Assembly (NCBI RefSeq): GCF_008634025.1
Contig: NZ_PDCM01000002.1
Span: 3,001,001-3,065,000 of the forward strand
Direction: 5' to 3'
Length of the DNA stretch: 64,000 nucleotides
Source: Streptomyces albofaciens JCM 4342
GTDB lineage: Bacteria > Actinomycetota > Actinomycetes > Streptomycetales > Streptomycetaceae
The position numbers were made by a program, and so were the translations under genes. Under the pieces are notes generated by a model. That model was not told where the DNA came from. It saw only the letters and a program-made list of their open reading frames with translations, and did no database searches. Shown piece by piece: positions 30,435-39,093 of this stretch (positions are counted from its first letter, which is position 1; each line of letters starts with the position of its first letter).

Positions 30435-31184
30435 TCAGGCGTCCTCGCGGGCCTTGCGGCGGTGCAGCAGCGCGAAGCCCAGGCCCGCGGCGGCCGCGGC
30501 GGCGCCGCCCCCGGCGAGCAGCACGGCCGGGGTGTCCGGCGTCCCGCCGACGCCCTCGGCACCGGCCTTGACGCCGCCCTTCGGCGTGACCTTGGTCTGC
30601 TGACCGCCGTCCTGCCGCTGGTTCCCCTTCTCGCCCGGGTGCGCGCCCTTCCTGCCGTCCTTCCCTTCGCCCTTCTTCTCGTCCTTCTTGTCGCCCCCTT
30701 CGACCCACGAGGTCAGGGTGCCGTCGGACCGCAGGACGAAATGCGCGCCATTGTGCCGGCCGTAGGCGGGCTTTCCGCCCTTGGTCTCCAGCGTGTCCAT
30801 CTTGACGAGCTTGCCGGTGCCCGGGTCCTTGGCGTACATGTCGGCCTGGAAATGGTTCGGACCCAGCTTGTAGACCTTGGCGAGGAATCCGCCGGACAGA
30901 TTCTGCGTACGGACCAGCTTGCGGTCGCCCTTCCGCTGGTCGTTGTCGCCCTTCGGGCCGTTGTCGCTCTTCTGGCCGTTGTCGTTCTTCTGGTCGTCCC
31001 GCTTCTGGCCGCCCTTCTGCCGGTCGTCCTTCTGCTGCTGGTCCCCGGCGGCCCCGGGGCTCCCCGCGGTGGTCGGCTGCGGGCTGTCGGCGAAGGCGGC
31101 AGCGGCGGGCAGCAGCATCGCGGAACCGGCGACGGCCGCGACGGCGGTGGTGCGGACAAGGCTGCGGCGGCGGGTGATGGTCAT
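30435..31184 (-). CDS. Secreted, C-terminally anchored Lys/Gln/Asp-rich protein, possible sortase substrate
   Basis: 249 aa; ATG start with AGGA 8 nt upstream. Signal peptide at 1-33 (RRRSLVRTTAVAAVAGSAML, cleavage near AFA-DS). A charged low-complexity stretch of Asp/Gln/Lys/Gly follows (40-90), then a small folded segment (~90-165: FLAKVYKLGPNHFQADMYAK), a second charged linker, and a C-terminal hydrophobic helix (~215-238) ending in LLHRRKAREDA. That is a sortase-type sorting signal layout, but the site before the helix reads GGTPDTPAVL, with no LPxTG or LAxTG. Function unknown; a cell-wall or membrane-anchored protein is likely. Confidence 0.82.
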   Translation of the reverse strand: MTITRRRSLVRTTAVAAVAGSAMLLPAAAAFADSPQPTTAGSPGAAGDQQQKDDRQKGGQKRDDQKNDNGQKSDNGPKGDNDQRKGDRKLVRTQNLSGGFLAKVYKLGPNHFQADMYAKDPGTGKLVKMDTLETKGGKPAYGRHNGAHFVLRSDGTLTSWVEGGDKKDEKKGEGKDGRKGAHPGEKGNQRQDGGQQTKVTPKGGVKAGAEGVGGTPDTPAVLLAGGGAAAAAAGLGFALLHRRKAREDA

Positions 31185-31406
31185 CAGGATTTCCTTTTCG
31201 GTTGTCCGGACTGAAGATCGCCGTCCGGCGGTGCGCCGACGACACCGTTGAAGCTAGGCAGCCCGCATCACGGCAATTCGCCGGATTTGTAACAACCGGC
31301 CGGAGATGCGGACACGGGACGGCAACTCCCGCGCTTTCCGGGTCCCAGGTCCCGGCGGAATTCCCCGTTTCTCGTCCTTGCGGCGGAAAAGCGGCGACCG
31401 GGCACT

Positions 31407-31420
31407 CGGCCTTTCGGCCG
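31407..31420. other. Short GNRA-type hairpin upstream of the secreted protein gene
   Basis: A 5-bp stem (CGGCC / GGCCG) with a four-base loop that reads GAAA on the minus strand. It lies in the 273-bp gap between the P450 stop (31458) and the secreted protein start (31184). It could be a weak terminator for the P450 transcript. Nothing else is recognisable in this gap. Confidence 0.35.
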
Positions 31421-31457
31421 GGTACCCGGTCGTTGAAATGCGAAGCTCTGTGCCGCC

Positions 31458-32744
31458 TCAGCCGCCGAGGTGCACCGGCAGCGACTCGATTCCGTACACG
31501 ATCGACAGCTTGCGGAATTCCAGCGCGTCCGGCGCCACCGCGAGCCGCATGTTCGGGAACCGCCGCACCAGCGCGGGGTAGGCGGCGCGCAGCTCCATAC
31601 GGGCCAGCTCGGCGCCGACGCAGCGGTGTATGCCGTAGCCGAAGGCGAGGTGCGAGGGAACGTTGCGGGACGGGTCGAAGCGCTCCATGTCGGGGCCGAG
31701 CTTGCCGTCCCGGTCGGCGCCGCTGAGCGAGCACAGCACCACGTCGCCCTTGGCGATCTGCACACCGGCGATCTCCAGGTCCTCGCGCGCGAAGCGCGGG
31801 AAGGCCACCTGGACGACGGTGAGGTAGCGCAGCAGCTCCTCGACGTAGCGCTCGGCCGCCTCGTCGCCGTCCTTGAGGGCGGCGAAGTGCTCGGGGTCCT
31901 GGAGGAGAACCAGGGCGCCCAGCGCCAGCATGCTCGCGGTGGTCTCGAAGCCGCCGGTCAGCACGCCGTCGGCCAGGCCCGCCAGCTCCTCGTCGCTGAC
32001 CGAGTCACCGTGCTCCTTGACGATCATGCCGAGCAGGCCGTCGCCCGGATTCTGCCGCTGCTTCTTGACCACCTCACGGAAATAGGCGAGCGATTCCGAT
32101 ATGGCACCGAAGGACGCGTTGGCGCCGCTGAAGAGGTCGAAGCGCGCGGCGCTCAGCCGCTCGAAGTCCGCGCGGTCCTCGTACGGCACACCGAGCAGTT
32201 CACAAATGACCAGCGACGGAATCGGCAGCGCAAAGGTTTCCACGATGTCGACCGGCTCACCGGAGCTGCCGGCCTTCTCCATGGCGTCCAGCCGCTCCTC
32301 CACGATCTCGTGGATGCGGGGGGTGAGCCGGCCGAGCCGGCGCATGGTGAATTCGGGGGTCAGCAGGCGGCGCAGCCGGGTGTGCACCGGCGGGTCGGCG
32401 AATCCGAGGCCGCCGGGGTTCTGGTCGGTGCTGGCGCCGGCCTGGCCGATGAGGTTGGTGAAGTCCGAGCTGAAGGCGTTGGCCTTGCCCAGTACCGCCT
32501 TGACCTCGTCGTATCCGGTGACGAGCCACACATTGGCGGCGATCGGCACCGGCAGCTTCGCGATGGGCTCCTGCTCGCGCACCGTCGCCAGCTCGCCCAC
32601 CGGGTCCAGCCCCTGACGCCGCAACGGCATCAGCACAGAGTCGGGCAAGAAAGACATCCGAGACAGGTCGAAGCCCTTCTTCCGCGTCCTTGCCATATAC
32701 AGGCGGCCGGCCCAGGCGATGATCCGGGAACGGAGAGTCGTCAT
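31458..32744 (-). CDS. Cytochrome P450
   Basis: 428 aa. Heme loop FGYGIHRCVGAELAR, ExxR in VEELLRY, I-helix LTGGFETTASM. The N-terminus has about 45 extra residues (RLYMARTRKKGFDLSRMSFL) before the usual start of soluble P450s. Start ATG 32744 has no good Shine-Dalgarno; a CAGTAT box ends 7 nt upstream, fitting a leaderless transcript. It is not adjacent to the NRPS operon (3 kb away with the sortase pair between), so a role in the same pathway is possible but not supported. No redox partner nearby. Confidence 0.92.
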   Translation of the reverse strand: MTTLRSRIIAWAGRLYMARTRKKGFDLSRMSFLPDSVLMPLRRQGLDPVGELATVREQEPIAKLPVPIAANVWLVTGYDEVKAVLGKANAFSSDFTNLIGQAGASTDQNPGGLGFADPPVHTRLRRLLTPEFTMRRLGRLTPRIHEIVEERLDAMEKAGSSGEPVDIVETFALPIPSLVICELLGVPYEDRADFERLSAARFDLFSGANASFGAISESLAYFREVVKKQRQNPGDGLLGMIVKEHGDSVSDEELAGLADGVLTGGFETTASMLALGALVLLQDPEHFAALKDGDEAAERYVEELLRYLTVVQVAFPRFAREDLEIAGVQIAKGDVVLCSLSGADRDGKLGPDMERFDPSRNVPSHLAFGYGIHRCVGAELARMELRAAYPALVRRFPNMRLAVAPDALEFRKLSIVYGIESLPVHLGG

Positions 32745-32959
32745 GACGCTAATACTGCCTTTCGTCGAGGGGGACGGTCACCCGCCCTCGGCGGCCCCCC
32801 GTATGGACTGCCGAACGCCGGGACATCCGCTCGGCGTTCGCGGATGTGACGTGCGCCATGGACCGGTCGGCCGCATCCAGCGTGACGAGCTCAGCCTTGT
32901 ACATATGTGTGCGCGCGGTCTGAGGTCGAGTTTACAAACTGCCATTGCGCCCAATCACG

Positions 32960-32988
32960 GAACAACCCTTGTTCGCCCCCTAGGGGCG
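32960..32988. repeat. Two abutting inverted repeats (candidate operator or attenuator)
   Basis: GAACAA, 3-nt spacer, TTGTTC (32960-32974), immediately followed by CGCCCC, 3-nt spacer, GGGGCG (32974-32988). Both are perfect 6-3-6 palindromes sharing one base. They lie about 215 bp from the P450 start and 515 bp from the SEDS start. Confidence 0.5.
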
Positions 32989-33375
32989 CCCCGGAGAAGG
33001 CCTCGGCAGCCGGACGGTCCGGCGAACCGGCCCCGTTACCGGGCCAGTAGGCCACCCCCGCCGGACACACCGCCGGAGTGGCGCGCGTACCGGACTCCAG
33101 AGGTGAAAGCCAACCGTATGCGGGGTGCGCCGCCCACGGTTTCCGTCACGGGCGAACGGGGCAACCCGTACGCCGCTCCTCGCGTCCGGCCGCCCCGGCC
33201 CACCCGCGGACGGGCCCACCGGGGAGCGGCCCACTCCACCCGCCCCGGAAAATCGTGCCCGCCCGGCCCGGGATTCCGCGCCCATGCGACCCGCCCGCCG
33301 GACGCGCTCCATACCCCGCTCTCCCGGAAACCGTGCCCGCACGGCCCTTCCCTCACGGACCGCCCTTCCCACGCA

Positions 33376-33411
33376 CCCCCGCACCCGCACCCGCACCCGC
33401 ACCCGGCCACC
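33376..33411. repeat. Hexamer tandem repeat, G-quadruplex-capable
   Basis: Five or more tandem copies of CGCACC (read as GGGTGC runs on the minus strand). Four or more evenly spaced G3 tracts on the minus strand could form a G-quadruplex. It lies about 100 bp upstream of the SEDS gene. Confidence 0.5.
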
Positions 33412-33489
33412 TCACCCCGCCCACACCGCCCACGCCGCACCACGCGCCCCGCCCGTCCCGACATAAAGGACATATTTCCCGGCGCTTGC

Positions 33490-33495
33490 TACGTT
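33490..33495 (+). promoter_or_regulatory. -10 box (TACGTT) of a leaderless promoter
   Basis: TAnnnT hexamer placed 7 nt before ATG 33503 of the SEDS gene, which has no Shine-Dalgarno. The spacing puts the transcription start at or next to the A of ATG. Confidence 0.5.
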
Positions 33496-33502
33496 GCCCG
33501 AC

Positions 33503-34975
33503 ATGACCGCAACCACGGCGGACGCTCCCCCACCGGGCCTGAGACTGCCCAGACGCCGGGGCACCGAGCTGGTGCTCCTCGTCGGTGCCGTCCTCATCAG
33601 CGTCTACGGGTACATCGACGTCGGGCTCGCCCGGCAGAGCGCGGTGCCGGGCGACGCGGTGAGCTACGGCGCGGGCCTCGGCGCCCTGGCCCTCCTCGGC
33701 CACCTCGCCGTCAGGTTCCGGGCGCCGTACGCCGATCCCCTGCTGCTGCCCATCGCCGTGCTGCTCAACGGGCTCGGGCTGGTGCTGATCTTCCGGCTCG
33801 ACCTGGAGACGCCGCGGAACCAGGCGGCGCCCACCCAGCTGGTCTGGTCGGCCCTCGGCGTCGCCCTGTTCGCCGCCGTCGTCCTGCTGCTCCGCGACCA
33901 CCGGGTCCTCCAGCGGTACGCGTACGTGTCGGTGGCCGCCGGCCTCGCCCTGATGATCGTCCCGATCTTCTTCCCCGCGGTGAACGGGGCCAAGATCTGG
34001 ATCCGGGTGGCGGGGTTCTCCTTCCAGCCCGGCGAGTTCGCGAAGATCCTGCTCACCGTCTTCTTCGCCGCCTACCTGGCGGCCAACCGCAACGCCCTCA
34101 CCCATGTGGGCAGGCGGATGTGGCGCTACCAGTTCCCCACCGGCCGGGTGCTCGGCCCGATCCTGACCATCTGGCTGATCAGCGTCGGCGTCCTGGTCCT
34201 CGAACGCGACCTGGGGACCTCGCTGCTCTTCTTCGGCGTCTTCGTCGTCCTGCTGTACGTGGCCACCGGCCGCACCGGCTGGATCGCGATGGGCCTGCTG
34301 CTCGCCGCCGCCGGCGCCGCCGCCGTGGGCTCCCTCGAACCGCATGTGCACAGCCGGGTCTCGGACTGGCTGCACCCGTTCGCGAGCATCGACGCGGGCC
34401 GCGGCGCCGGCCAGCTCGCCCAGTCGCTGTTCGCCTTCGCCGCGGGCGGCATGCTCGGCACCGGCCTGGGCGAGGGCCACTCCGCGCTCATCGGCTTCGC
34501 CATGAAGTCGGACTTCATCCTGGCCACCTTCGGCGAGGAGCTGGGCCTGGTCGGCCTGACCGTGCTCTTCCTGCTGTACGCGCTGCTGGTCGCCCGCGGC
34601 TACCGGGCGGGCCTGGCGCTGCGCGACCCGTTCGGCCGGCTGCTGGCCGTGGGCCTCGCCTCCCTGCTGGCGATCCAGGTCTTCGTCATCGCGGGCGGGG
34701 TGATGGGGCTGATTCCGCTGACCGGCATGGCGATGCCGTTCCTCGCCCAGGGCGGCTCGTCCGTCGTCACCAACTGGATTATCGTCGCGCTGCTCATCCG
34801 GATCAGCGACAGCGCCCGCCGCCCGGCCCCGCCCGCCGCCGAGGCCGGGGTCATCGCCGCCGCGCATCCCGGCGGCCGGTCCGGTGCCTCGGCCGGGCCG
34901 TACGGGGAGGAGGACACCCCGTACTGGTCCGGGTACGGGTTCGGGCCCGGCGGCGGGAAGGAGCGGGAACGGTGA
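33503..34975 (+). CDS. SEDS-family glycosyltransferase (FtsW/RodA-like)
   Basis: 490 aa, about ten hydrophobic segments. It polymerises lipid II with a cognate class B PBP. SEDS signatures: NGAKIWIRVAGFSFQPGEFAKI, where the conserved W-I and the Gln/Pro/Glu are visible, and LERDLGTSLLFFGVF with the catalytic-type Asp. KSDFILATFGEELGL and FLAQGGSSVV near the end complete the family pattern. ATG 33503 is chosen over TTG 33494 because a -10 box sits 7 nt upstream. It is followed with a 4-bp overlap by its PBP partner. Streptomyces carry several such pairs; this looks like an accessory one because no divisome or mre genes surround it. Confidence 0.93.
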   Translation: MTATTADAPPPGLRLPRRRGTELVLLVGAVLISVYGYIDVGLARQSAVPGDAVSYGAGLGALALLGHLAVRFRAPYADPLLLPIAVLLNGLGLVLIFRLDLETPRNQAAPTQLVWSALGVALFAAVVLLLRDHRVLQRYAYVSVAAGLALMIVPIFFPAVNGAKIWIRVAGFSFQPGEFAKILLTVFFAAYLAANRNALTHVGRRMWRYQFPTGRVLGPILTIWLISVGVLVLERDLGTSLLFFGVFVVLLYVATGRTGWIAMGLLLAAAGAAAVGSLEPHVHSRVSDWLHPFASIDAGRGAGQLAQSLFAFAAGGMLGTGLGEGHSALIGFAMKSDFILATFGEELGLVGLTVLFLLYALLVARGYRAGLALRDPFGRLLAVGLASLLAIQVFVIAGGVMGLIPLTGMAMPFLAQGGSSVVTNWIIVALLIRISDSARRPAPPAAEAGVIAAAHPGGRSGASAGPYGEEDTPYWSGYGFGPGGGKERER

Positions 34976-36426
34976 ACCGCTACATCCGCCGGGCCAGCGT
35001 CTTCGGCCTGGTGCTGCTCGTCGCGCTGCTTCTGAACGCCGCCCGCGTCCAGGTCTTCGAGGCCGACGCCTACGACGCGAACCCCGCCAACCGGCGCACC
35101 GCCCTCACCCGTTACAGCCAGCCGCGCGGGAACATCCTGGTCGACGGCTGGCCGGTCACTGGGTCCCGGGACAGCGGCGGGCGGCTGCGCTACGAGCGCA
35201 CCTACACCGAGGGGCCGCTGTACGCCGCCGTCACCGGCTACGCCTCCCAGGTCTACGGCACCTCGCTGCTGGAGCACGCCGAGGACGGCGTGCTGTCCGG
35301 CACCGACCCCCGGCTCGCCCCGGTCCCGCTGTGGACGGACATCACCCGCGAGCAGCAGCCGGGCGGCGACGTGCACACCACGATCGACGCCGCGGCGCAG
35401 CGGGCCGCGTTCGCGGGGCTGGGCGGCAAGAAGGGCGCGGTGGCCGCCGTCGAGCCGCGCACCGGCAAGATCCTCGCGCTGGCCGGCACGCCCTCGTACG
35501 ATCCGAACGAGCTGGCCGGCACCGGGCGGGCGGTCACCGCGGCCTGGGACCGGCTCAACCGGGGCGGCGAACAGCCGATGCTCAACCGGGCGCTGAAGCA
35601 GACGTACCCGCCGGGCTCGGCCTTCAAGGTCGTCACGGCCGCGGCGGCACTGGACCACCGCAAGGTCACGGACCTGGACGCGGCCACCCGCACCCCGAGC
35701 CCCTACACCCTTCCGGGGACGTCCACGCGGCTCGGCAATGAGGCGGGCGGCTGCGCGAACGCGTCGCTGCGCCACGCCTTCGAGGTGTCCTGCAACACCG
35801 TCTTCGCCCGCCTGGGCGTGGACGTGGGCCTGGACGGCATGACGGAGACGGCGCGGAACTTCGGCTTCAACGACGCGGACCTGAAGATCCCTTCCACCGC
35901 CGCCCGCAGCATCTTCGACACCGACATGAACGACGCGCAGCTGGCGCTCTCGGCCATCGGCCAGTACGACACCACCGCCACCCCGCTCCAGATGGCGATG
36001 GTCGCCGCGGCGGTGGCCAACGACGGCGAGGTCAAAGCCCCCCACCTGGTGGACAAGGTGACCGCCGCGGACGGCCGAACCGTCTCCGCCACCCGGCAGC
36101 GGACCCTGCACCGGGCCATGAGCCGGGACACCGCACGCCGTCTCCAGGAGCTGATGACGGGGGTGGTCACCCGGGGCACCGGGGGCAGCGCGGCGATCGA
36201 CGGCGCCACCGTCGGCGGCAAGACCGGCACCGCGCAGCACGGGGTGCACAACGAGGGCACGCCGTACGCCTGGTTCATCTCCTGGGCGAAGCGCGACGGC
36301 GCGCGCGATCCGGCGGTGGCCGTGGCGGTGGTCGTCGAGGACGCGGCGGCCGACCGGGCGGACATCAGCGGCGGCGGCAACGCGGCGCCCATCGCCCGCG
36401 CGGTGATGCAGGCCGCGCTACGGTGA
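34972..36426 (+). CDS. Class B penicillin-binding protein (PbpA-like transpeptidase)
   Basis: 484 aa; GTG start overlapping the SEDS stop (GTGA). One N-terminal membrane anchor (residues ~10-25), dimerisation/PBP region, then transpeptidase motifs S-x-x-K as PPGSAFKV (~205), SCN as FEVSCNTVF (~268) and KTG as GGKTGTAQ (~421). It lacks PASTA domains. It cross-links the strand made by the SEDS partner at the outer face of the membrane. The overlap makes co-translation of the pair likely. Also overlaps the HD-domain gene downstream by 4 bp. Confidence 0.94.
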   Translation: MNRYIRRASVFGLVLLVALLLNAARVQVFEADAYDANPANRRTALTRYSQPRGNILVDGWPVTGSRDSGGRLRYERTYTEGPLYAAVTGYASQVYGTSLLEHAEDGVLSGTDPRLAPVPLWTDITREQQPGGDVHTTIDAAAQRAAFAGLGGKKGAVAAVEPRTGKILALAGTPSYDPNELAGTGRAVTAAWDRLNRGGEQPMLNRALKQTYPPGSAFKVVTAAAALDHRKVTDLDAATRTPSPYTLPGTSTRLGNEAGGCANASLRHAFEVSCNTVFARLGVDVGLDGMTETARNFGFNDADLKIPSTAARSIFDTDMNDAQLALSAIGQYDTTATPLQMAMVAAAVANDGEVKAPHLVDKVTAADGRTVSATRQRTLHRAMSRDTARRLQELMTGVVTRGTGGSAAIDGATVGGKTGTAQHGVHNEGTPYAWFISWAKRDGARDPAVAVAVVVEDAAADRADISGGGNAAPIARAVMQAALR

Positions 36427-36989
36427 CGCAGAGGAAGACCGGGGATGGACGCGGGGCCGTACTTCGCGAGGGGGCAGGGATACGCATGGTACGTACGCAC
36501 CGGAAGGAACGCGGCCGGCAGGCCGCCGGCCAGAACCGGGGCCCGGCCGCCGTGCTGCCGCTCTCCGAGGTCGAAGCGCTGGCCCGCCGCGCGCACGAAG
36601 GACAGACGGACAAGGCGGGGCGCCCGTACGCGGAGCACCTGGCGGCGGTCGCCGAGGGGGTCCGGGCGCGCGGCGGCAACGACGAACAGATCGCCGCCGC
36701 CTGGCTGCACGACGCCATCGAGGACGACGCGCTGCCGCCCGCGTGGCTGGACGGCGCCGCGCTCACACCCCGCACCAAGGCGATGGTCCGCGCGGTGACC
36801 AAACGCCGGGGCGAGCCGGTCGAGGCGTACACGGCCCGCATCCTGGCCACGCCCGGCGCGCTGCTGGTCAAGCAGGCGGACCTGGCGCACAACGCGGATC
36901 CGGCGCGGCTGGCGGTGCTGGACGCGGCGACCCGGGAGCGGCTGACCGTGAAGTACGCCCGGGTGCGGGCGCTGCTGGGGCTGGCATAG
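36423..36989 (+). CDS. HD-domain protein (RelA/SpoT hydrolase-like fold)
   Basis: 188 aa from GTG 36423, which overlaps the PBP stop; ATG 36486 with a G-rich site upstream would give 167 aa starting MVRTHRKERGRQ, closer to the family length. HD residues: His in YAEHLAAVA, HD in WLHDAIEDD and Asp in VKQADLAHNADP. This is the pattern of small HD phosphohydrolases related to the hydrolase half of RelA/SpoT. The substrate is unknown. Its position in an operon with a SEDS/PBP pair is a curiosity rather than proof of a cell-wall role. Confidence 0.82.
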   Translation: MTQRKTGDGRGAVLREGAGIRMVRTHRKERGRQAAGQNRGPAAVLPLSEVEALARRAHEGQTDKAGRPYAEHLAAVAEGVRARGGNDEQIAAAWLHDAIEDDALPPAWLDGAALTPRTKAMVRAVTKRRGEPVEAYTARILATPGALLVKQADLAHNADPARLAVLDAATRERLTVKYARVRALLGLA

Positions 36990-37042
36990 GGGTCCGCGGT
37001 CCACACCCCGGACACCGCCCTCACAAAGCTGCTCCATACAGC

Positions 37043-37048
37043 TAACCT
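37043..37048 (+). promoter_or_regulatory. -10 box (TAACCT) of a leaderless promoter
   Basis: TAnnnT hexamer 7 nt before ATG 37056 of the ABC ATPase gene, which has no Shine-Dalgarno. The transcript probably begins at the start codon. Confidence 0.55.
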
Positions 37049-37055
37049 GCCCGCC

Positions 37056-37892
37056 ATGACGACCTCGGAGCCCTCGGACCCCACCGCCTCCTCGGCCCCC
37101 GGCACCCAGGTGATCGCGGCCCTCCACGACGCGAGCGTCCGCCGCTTCACCACCGGGCAGGTCATCCTCGACGGCATCGACTGGACCGTACGCTCCGGTG
37201 AGCACTGGGCCCTGCTCGGCGCCAACGGTGCGGGCAAGACCACGGTGCTGCGGCTGATCGGCGCGCTGATGTTCCCGACGACGGGCACGGTCGAGGTGCT
37301 GGGCCACCGCCTCGGCACCGTGGACGTACGCGAACTGCGTGCCGCGATCGGCCTGGTCTCCAGCGCGCAGAAGGTGCCCCAGGACGCCACGGGCCACACC
37401 GTGGTCCTGACCGGTGCGACCGGAACCGTGCAGCCGCTGTGGGGGAAGTACGACGACGCGACCCGCGAGCGCGCGCACGAACTGCTGGCCGAGCTGGAGT
37501 GCAAGGACCTGGCGGACCGGCCGTACGGCGTGTGTTCCGGGGGCCAGCGGGCCCGGCTGCTCATCGCCCGCGCGCTGATGGCCGATCCGTCACTGCTCCT
37601 CCTGGACGAGCCGTTCAACGCGCTCGACCTGCCGTCCAGGGAGGACCTGATCGACACGATGCACCGCCTGGCCAAGGGCCGCCCCGGCCTGGCGACCGTC
37701 ACCGTCACCCACCACCTGGAGGAGCTCTCCCCCGCCATCGGCCACGCGCTGCTGCTGCGGGAGGGGCGAGTGCAAGCTCTGGGGCCGGTGGCGGACGTCC
37801 TCACCGGCGAGCGCATGACGGCCTGCTTCGGCCGTCCCATCGAGGTGTCCCGCCATGACGGCCGCTGGCTCGCCCGTTCGGGACGGCGCTAA
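37056..37892 (+). CDS. ABC transporter ATP-binding protein (lone ATPase)
   Basis: 278 aa. Walker A GANGAGKTT (~53-61), signature CSGGQRARLL (~155), Walker B LLLLDEPF (~173), H-loop His in TVTHHLEEL (~212). The short spacing and family look (LVSSAQKVPQDATGHTVVLTG) resemble the ModF/PhnL-like single-domain ATPases of actinobacteria. No permease or binding protein is next to it, so either the partner is elsewhere or it is a non-transport ABC protein. Convergent with the diiron gene at 37972. Confidence 0.9.
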   Translation: MTTSEPSDPTASSAPGTQVIAALHDASVRRFTTGQVILDGIDWTVRSGEHWALLGANGAGKTTVLRLIGALMFPTTGTVEVLGHRLGTVDVRELRAAIGLVSSAQKVPQDATGHTVVLTGATGTVQPLWGKYDDATRERAHELLAELECKDLADRPYGVCSGGQRARLLIARALMADPSLLLLDEPFNALDLPSREDLIDTMHRLAKGRPGLATVTVTHHLEELSPAIGHALLLREGRVQALGPVADVLTGERMTACFGRPIEVSRHDGRWLARSGRR

Positions 37893-37927
37893 GGGCGCCG
37901 GCACCGGTTCGTTGCGGTAGCAGGCCG

Positions 37928-37981
37928 GGGTGGCGTCAGCGGTCCGGGTGGTGTCAGCGGTCCGGGTGGTGTCAGCTGTCC
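37928..37981. repeat. Three tandem 18-bp units over the stop codon of the diiron gene
   Basis: Units at 37928-37945, 37946-37963 and 37964-37981, each of the form GGGTGG(C/T)GTCAGC(G/T)GTCC. The third unit holds the stop codon (37972-37974) of the minus-strand gene, and each further unit repeats the same stop triplet in frame with it, since 18 bp is six codons. A small local duplication. Confidence 0.75.
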
Positions 37982-39093
37982 AACTGCTCGGACTTGACGC
38001 CCTCGGCGATCGCCTCGGCCACCTCCGCCGTACGTTCGCGCTCTTCCTTCGCGAAGCGTTCGGCGTCGAGCTGTTCGGCCAGTTCCTCGTCCTGGGCCAT
38101 CAGCTGGTCCAGGTTGGAGTCGCCCAGCTCGAAGACGCCCATGTCCACGTACGCCTGCTGGAGGCGTTCGCCCCACAGGCCGATGTCCTTCACGCACGGC
38201 ACGATGCGGCTGAAGAGCAGTTTGCGGAAGAGATGGAGGAATTTGGAGTTCTCGGTGAGGTGGGCGGCCTCCTGGTGGGGGACGCCGAAGTTCTCCAGCA
38301 CCTCCAGGCCGCGCAGCCGGTCGCGCATCAGGTAGCAGCCCTCGATGACGAACTCCTCGCGTTCGCGCAGTTCGGCGTCGGTGAGCTGCTTGTAGTAGTC
38401 GCGCAGCGCCAGCCGGCCGAAGGCGACGTGACGGGCCTCGTCCTGCATGACGTAGGCGAGGATCTGCCGGGGCAGCGGCATGGTGGTGGTGTCGCGGATC
38501 ATGCCGAAGGCGGCCAGCGCGAGGCCCTCGATCAGCACCTGCATGCCGAGGTACGGCATGTCCCAGCGGGAGTCCCTGAGGGTGTCCCCCAGGAGCGCCT
38601 GGAGGTTGTCGTTGACCGGGTAGAGCATCCCGATCTTTTCCTTGAGGAAGCGGCCGTAGATCTCCGCGTGCCGGGCCTCGTCCATGGTCTGGGTCGCGGA
38701 GTAGAACTTCGCGTCGAGGTCGGGGACGGTCTCCACGATGCGCGCGGCGCACACCATCGCGCCCTGCTCGCCGTGCAGGAACTGGCTGAACTGCCAGGAG
38801 GCGTAGTGCTGCCGCAGTTCACCGCGCTCCTGCTCCGACATCCGGTCCCAGTAGGGCGTGCCGTACAGGGCCACCGACTCGTCCGGGGTGCCGAGCGGGT
38901 TGTACGGGTCCACCTCCTGCGCCCAGTCGATGCGCAGGTTGGCGTCCCACTGCTTGTCCTTGCCCTTCTGGTAGAGGGCGAGCAGCCGTTCCCGGCCGTC
39001 GTCGTACTCCCAGCTGAAGCGGGCCGGGCTGCCGGCCGGCACGGTCCACTCGTAGGCGCCCGGGGCCTGTGCGTACAGCTCGCGGCTCGACAT
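37972..39093 (-). CDS. Ferritin-like diiron protein
   Basis: 373 aa. Start: ATG 39093 with GAGGAGG 5 nt upstream; GTG 39150 in the same frame has no ribosome site. The four-helix ferritin-like fold has two EARH-type motifs, TMDEARHAEIYGRF and MQDEARHVAFGRL, plus Glu in LHGEQGAM and VLIEGLAL. That gives the full six-residue diiron set (E, EARH, E, EARH). Family members are annotated as ferritin-like or R2-like oxidases without known substrate. Divergent from the AurF-like gene, so two diiron enzymes share one promoter region. Charged C-terminus (EELAEQLDAERFAKEERER). Confidence 0.85.
   Translation of the reverse strand: MSSRELYAQAPGAYEWTVPAGSPARFSWEYDDGRERLLALYQKGKDKQWDANLRIDWAQEVDPYNPLGTPDESVALYGTPYWDRMSEQERGELRQHYASWQFSQFLHGEQGAMVCAARIVETVPDLDAKFYSATQTMDEARHAEIYGRFLKEKIGMLYPVNDNLQALLGDTLRDSRWDMPYLGMQVLIEGLALAAFGMIRDTTTMPLPRQILAYVMQDEARHVAFGRLALRDYYKQLTDAELREREEFVIEGCYLMRDRLRGLEVLENFGVPHQEAAHLTENSKFLHLFRKLLFSRIVPCVKDIGLWGERLQQAYVDMGVFELGDSNLDQLMAQDEELAEQLDAERFAKEERERTAEVAEAIAEGVKSEQLDS

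Larger units (their letters stand above)
32745..33502. promoter_or_regulatory. 758-bp intergenic region between P450 and SEDS operon
   Basis: No convincing gene. It contains an A/T-richer patch (32890-32975) with two adjacent inverted repeats (32960-32988), a C-rich tandem hexamer run (about 33376-33411) and, at the right end, the promoter of the SEDS gene (-10 box TACGTT 33490-33495). Long open frames across it are GC-bias artefacts. Confidence 0.6.

Noticed and set aside
32719..33502. Upstream extension of the SEDS-region open frame into the intergenic stretch
   Set aside because: No ribosome site, Pro/Arg-rich artefact, and the -10 box at 33490 fixes the SEDS start at 33503.
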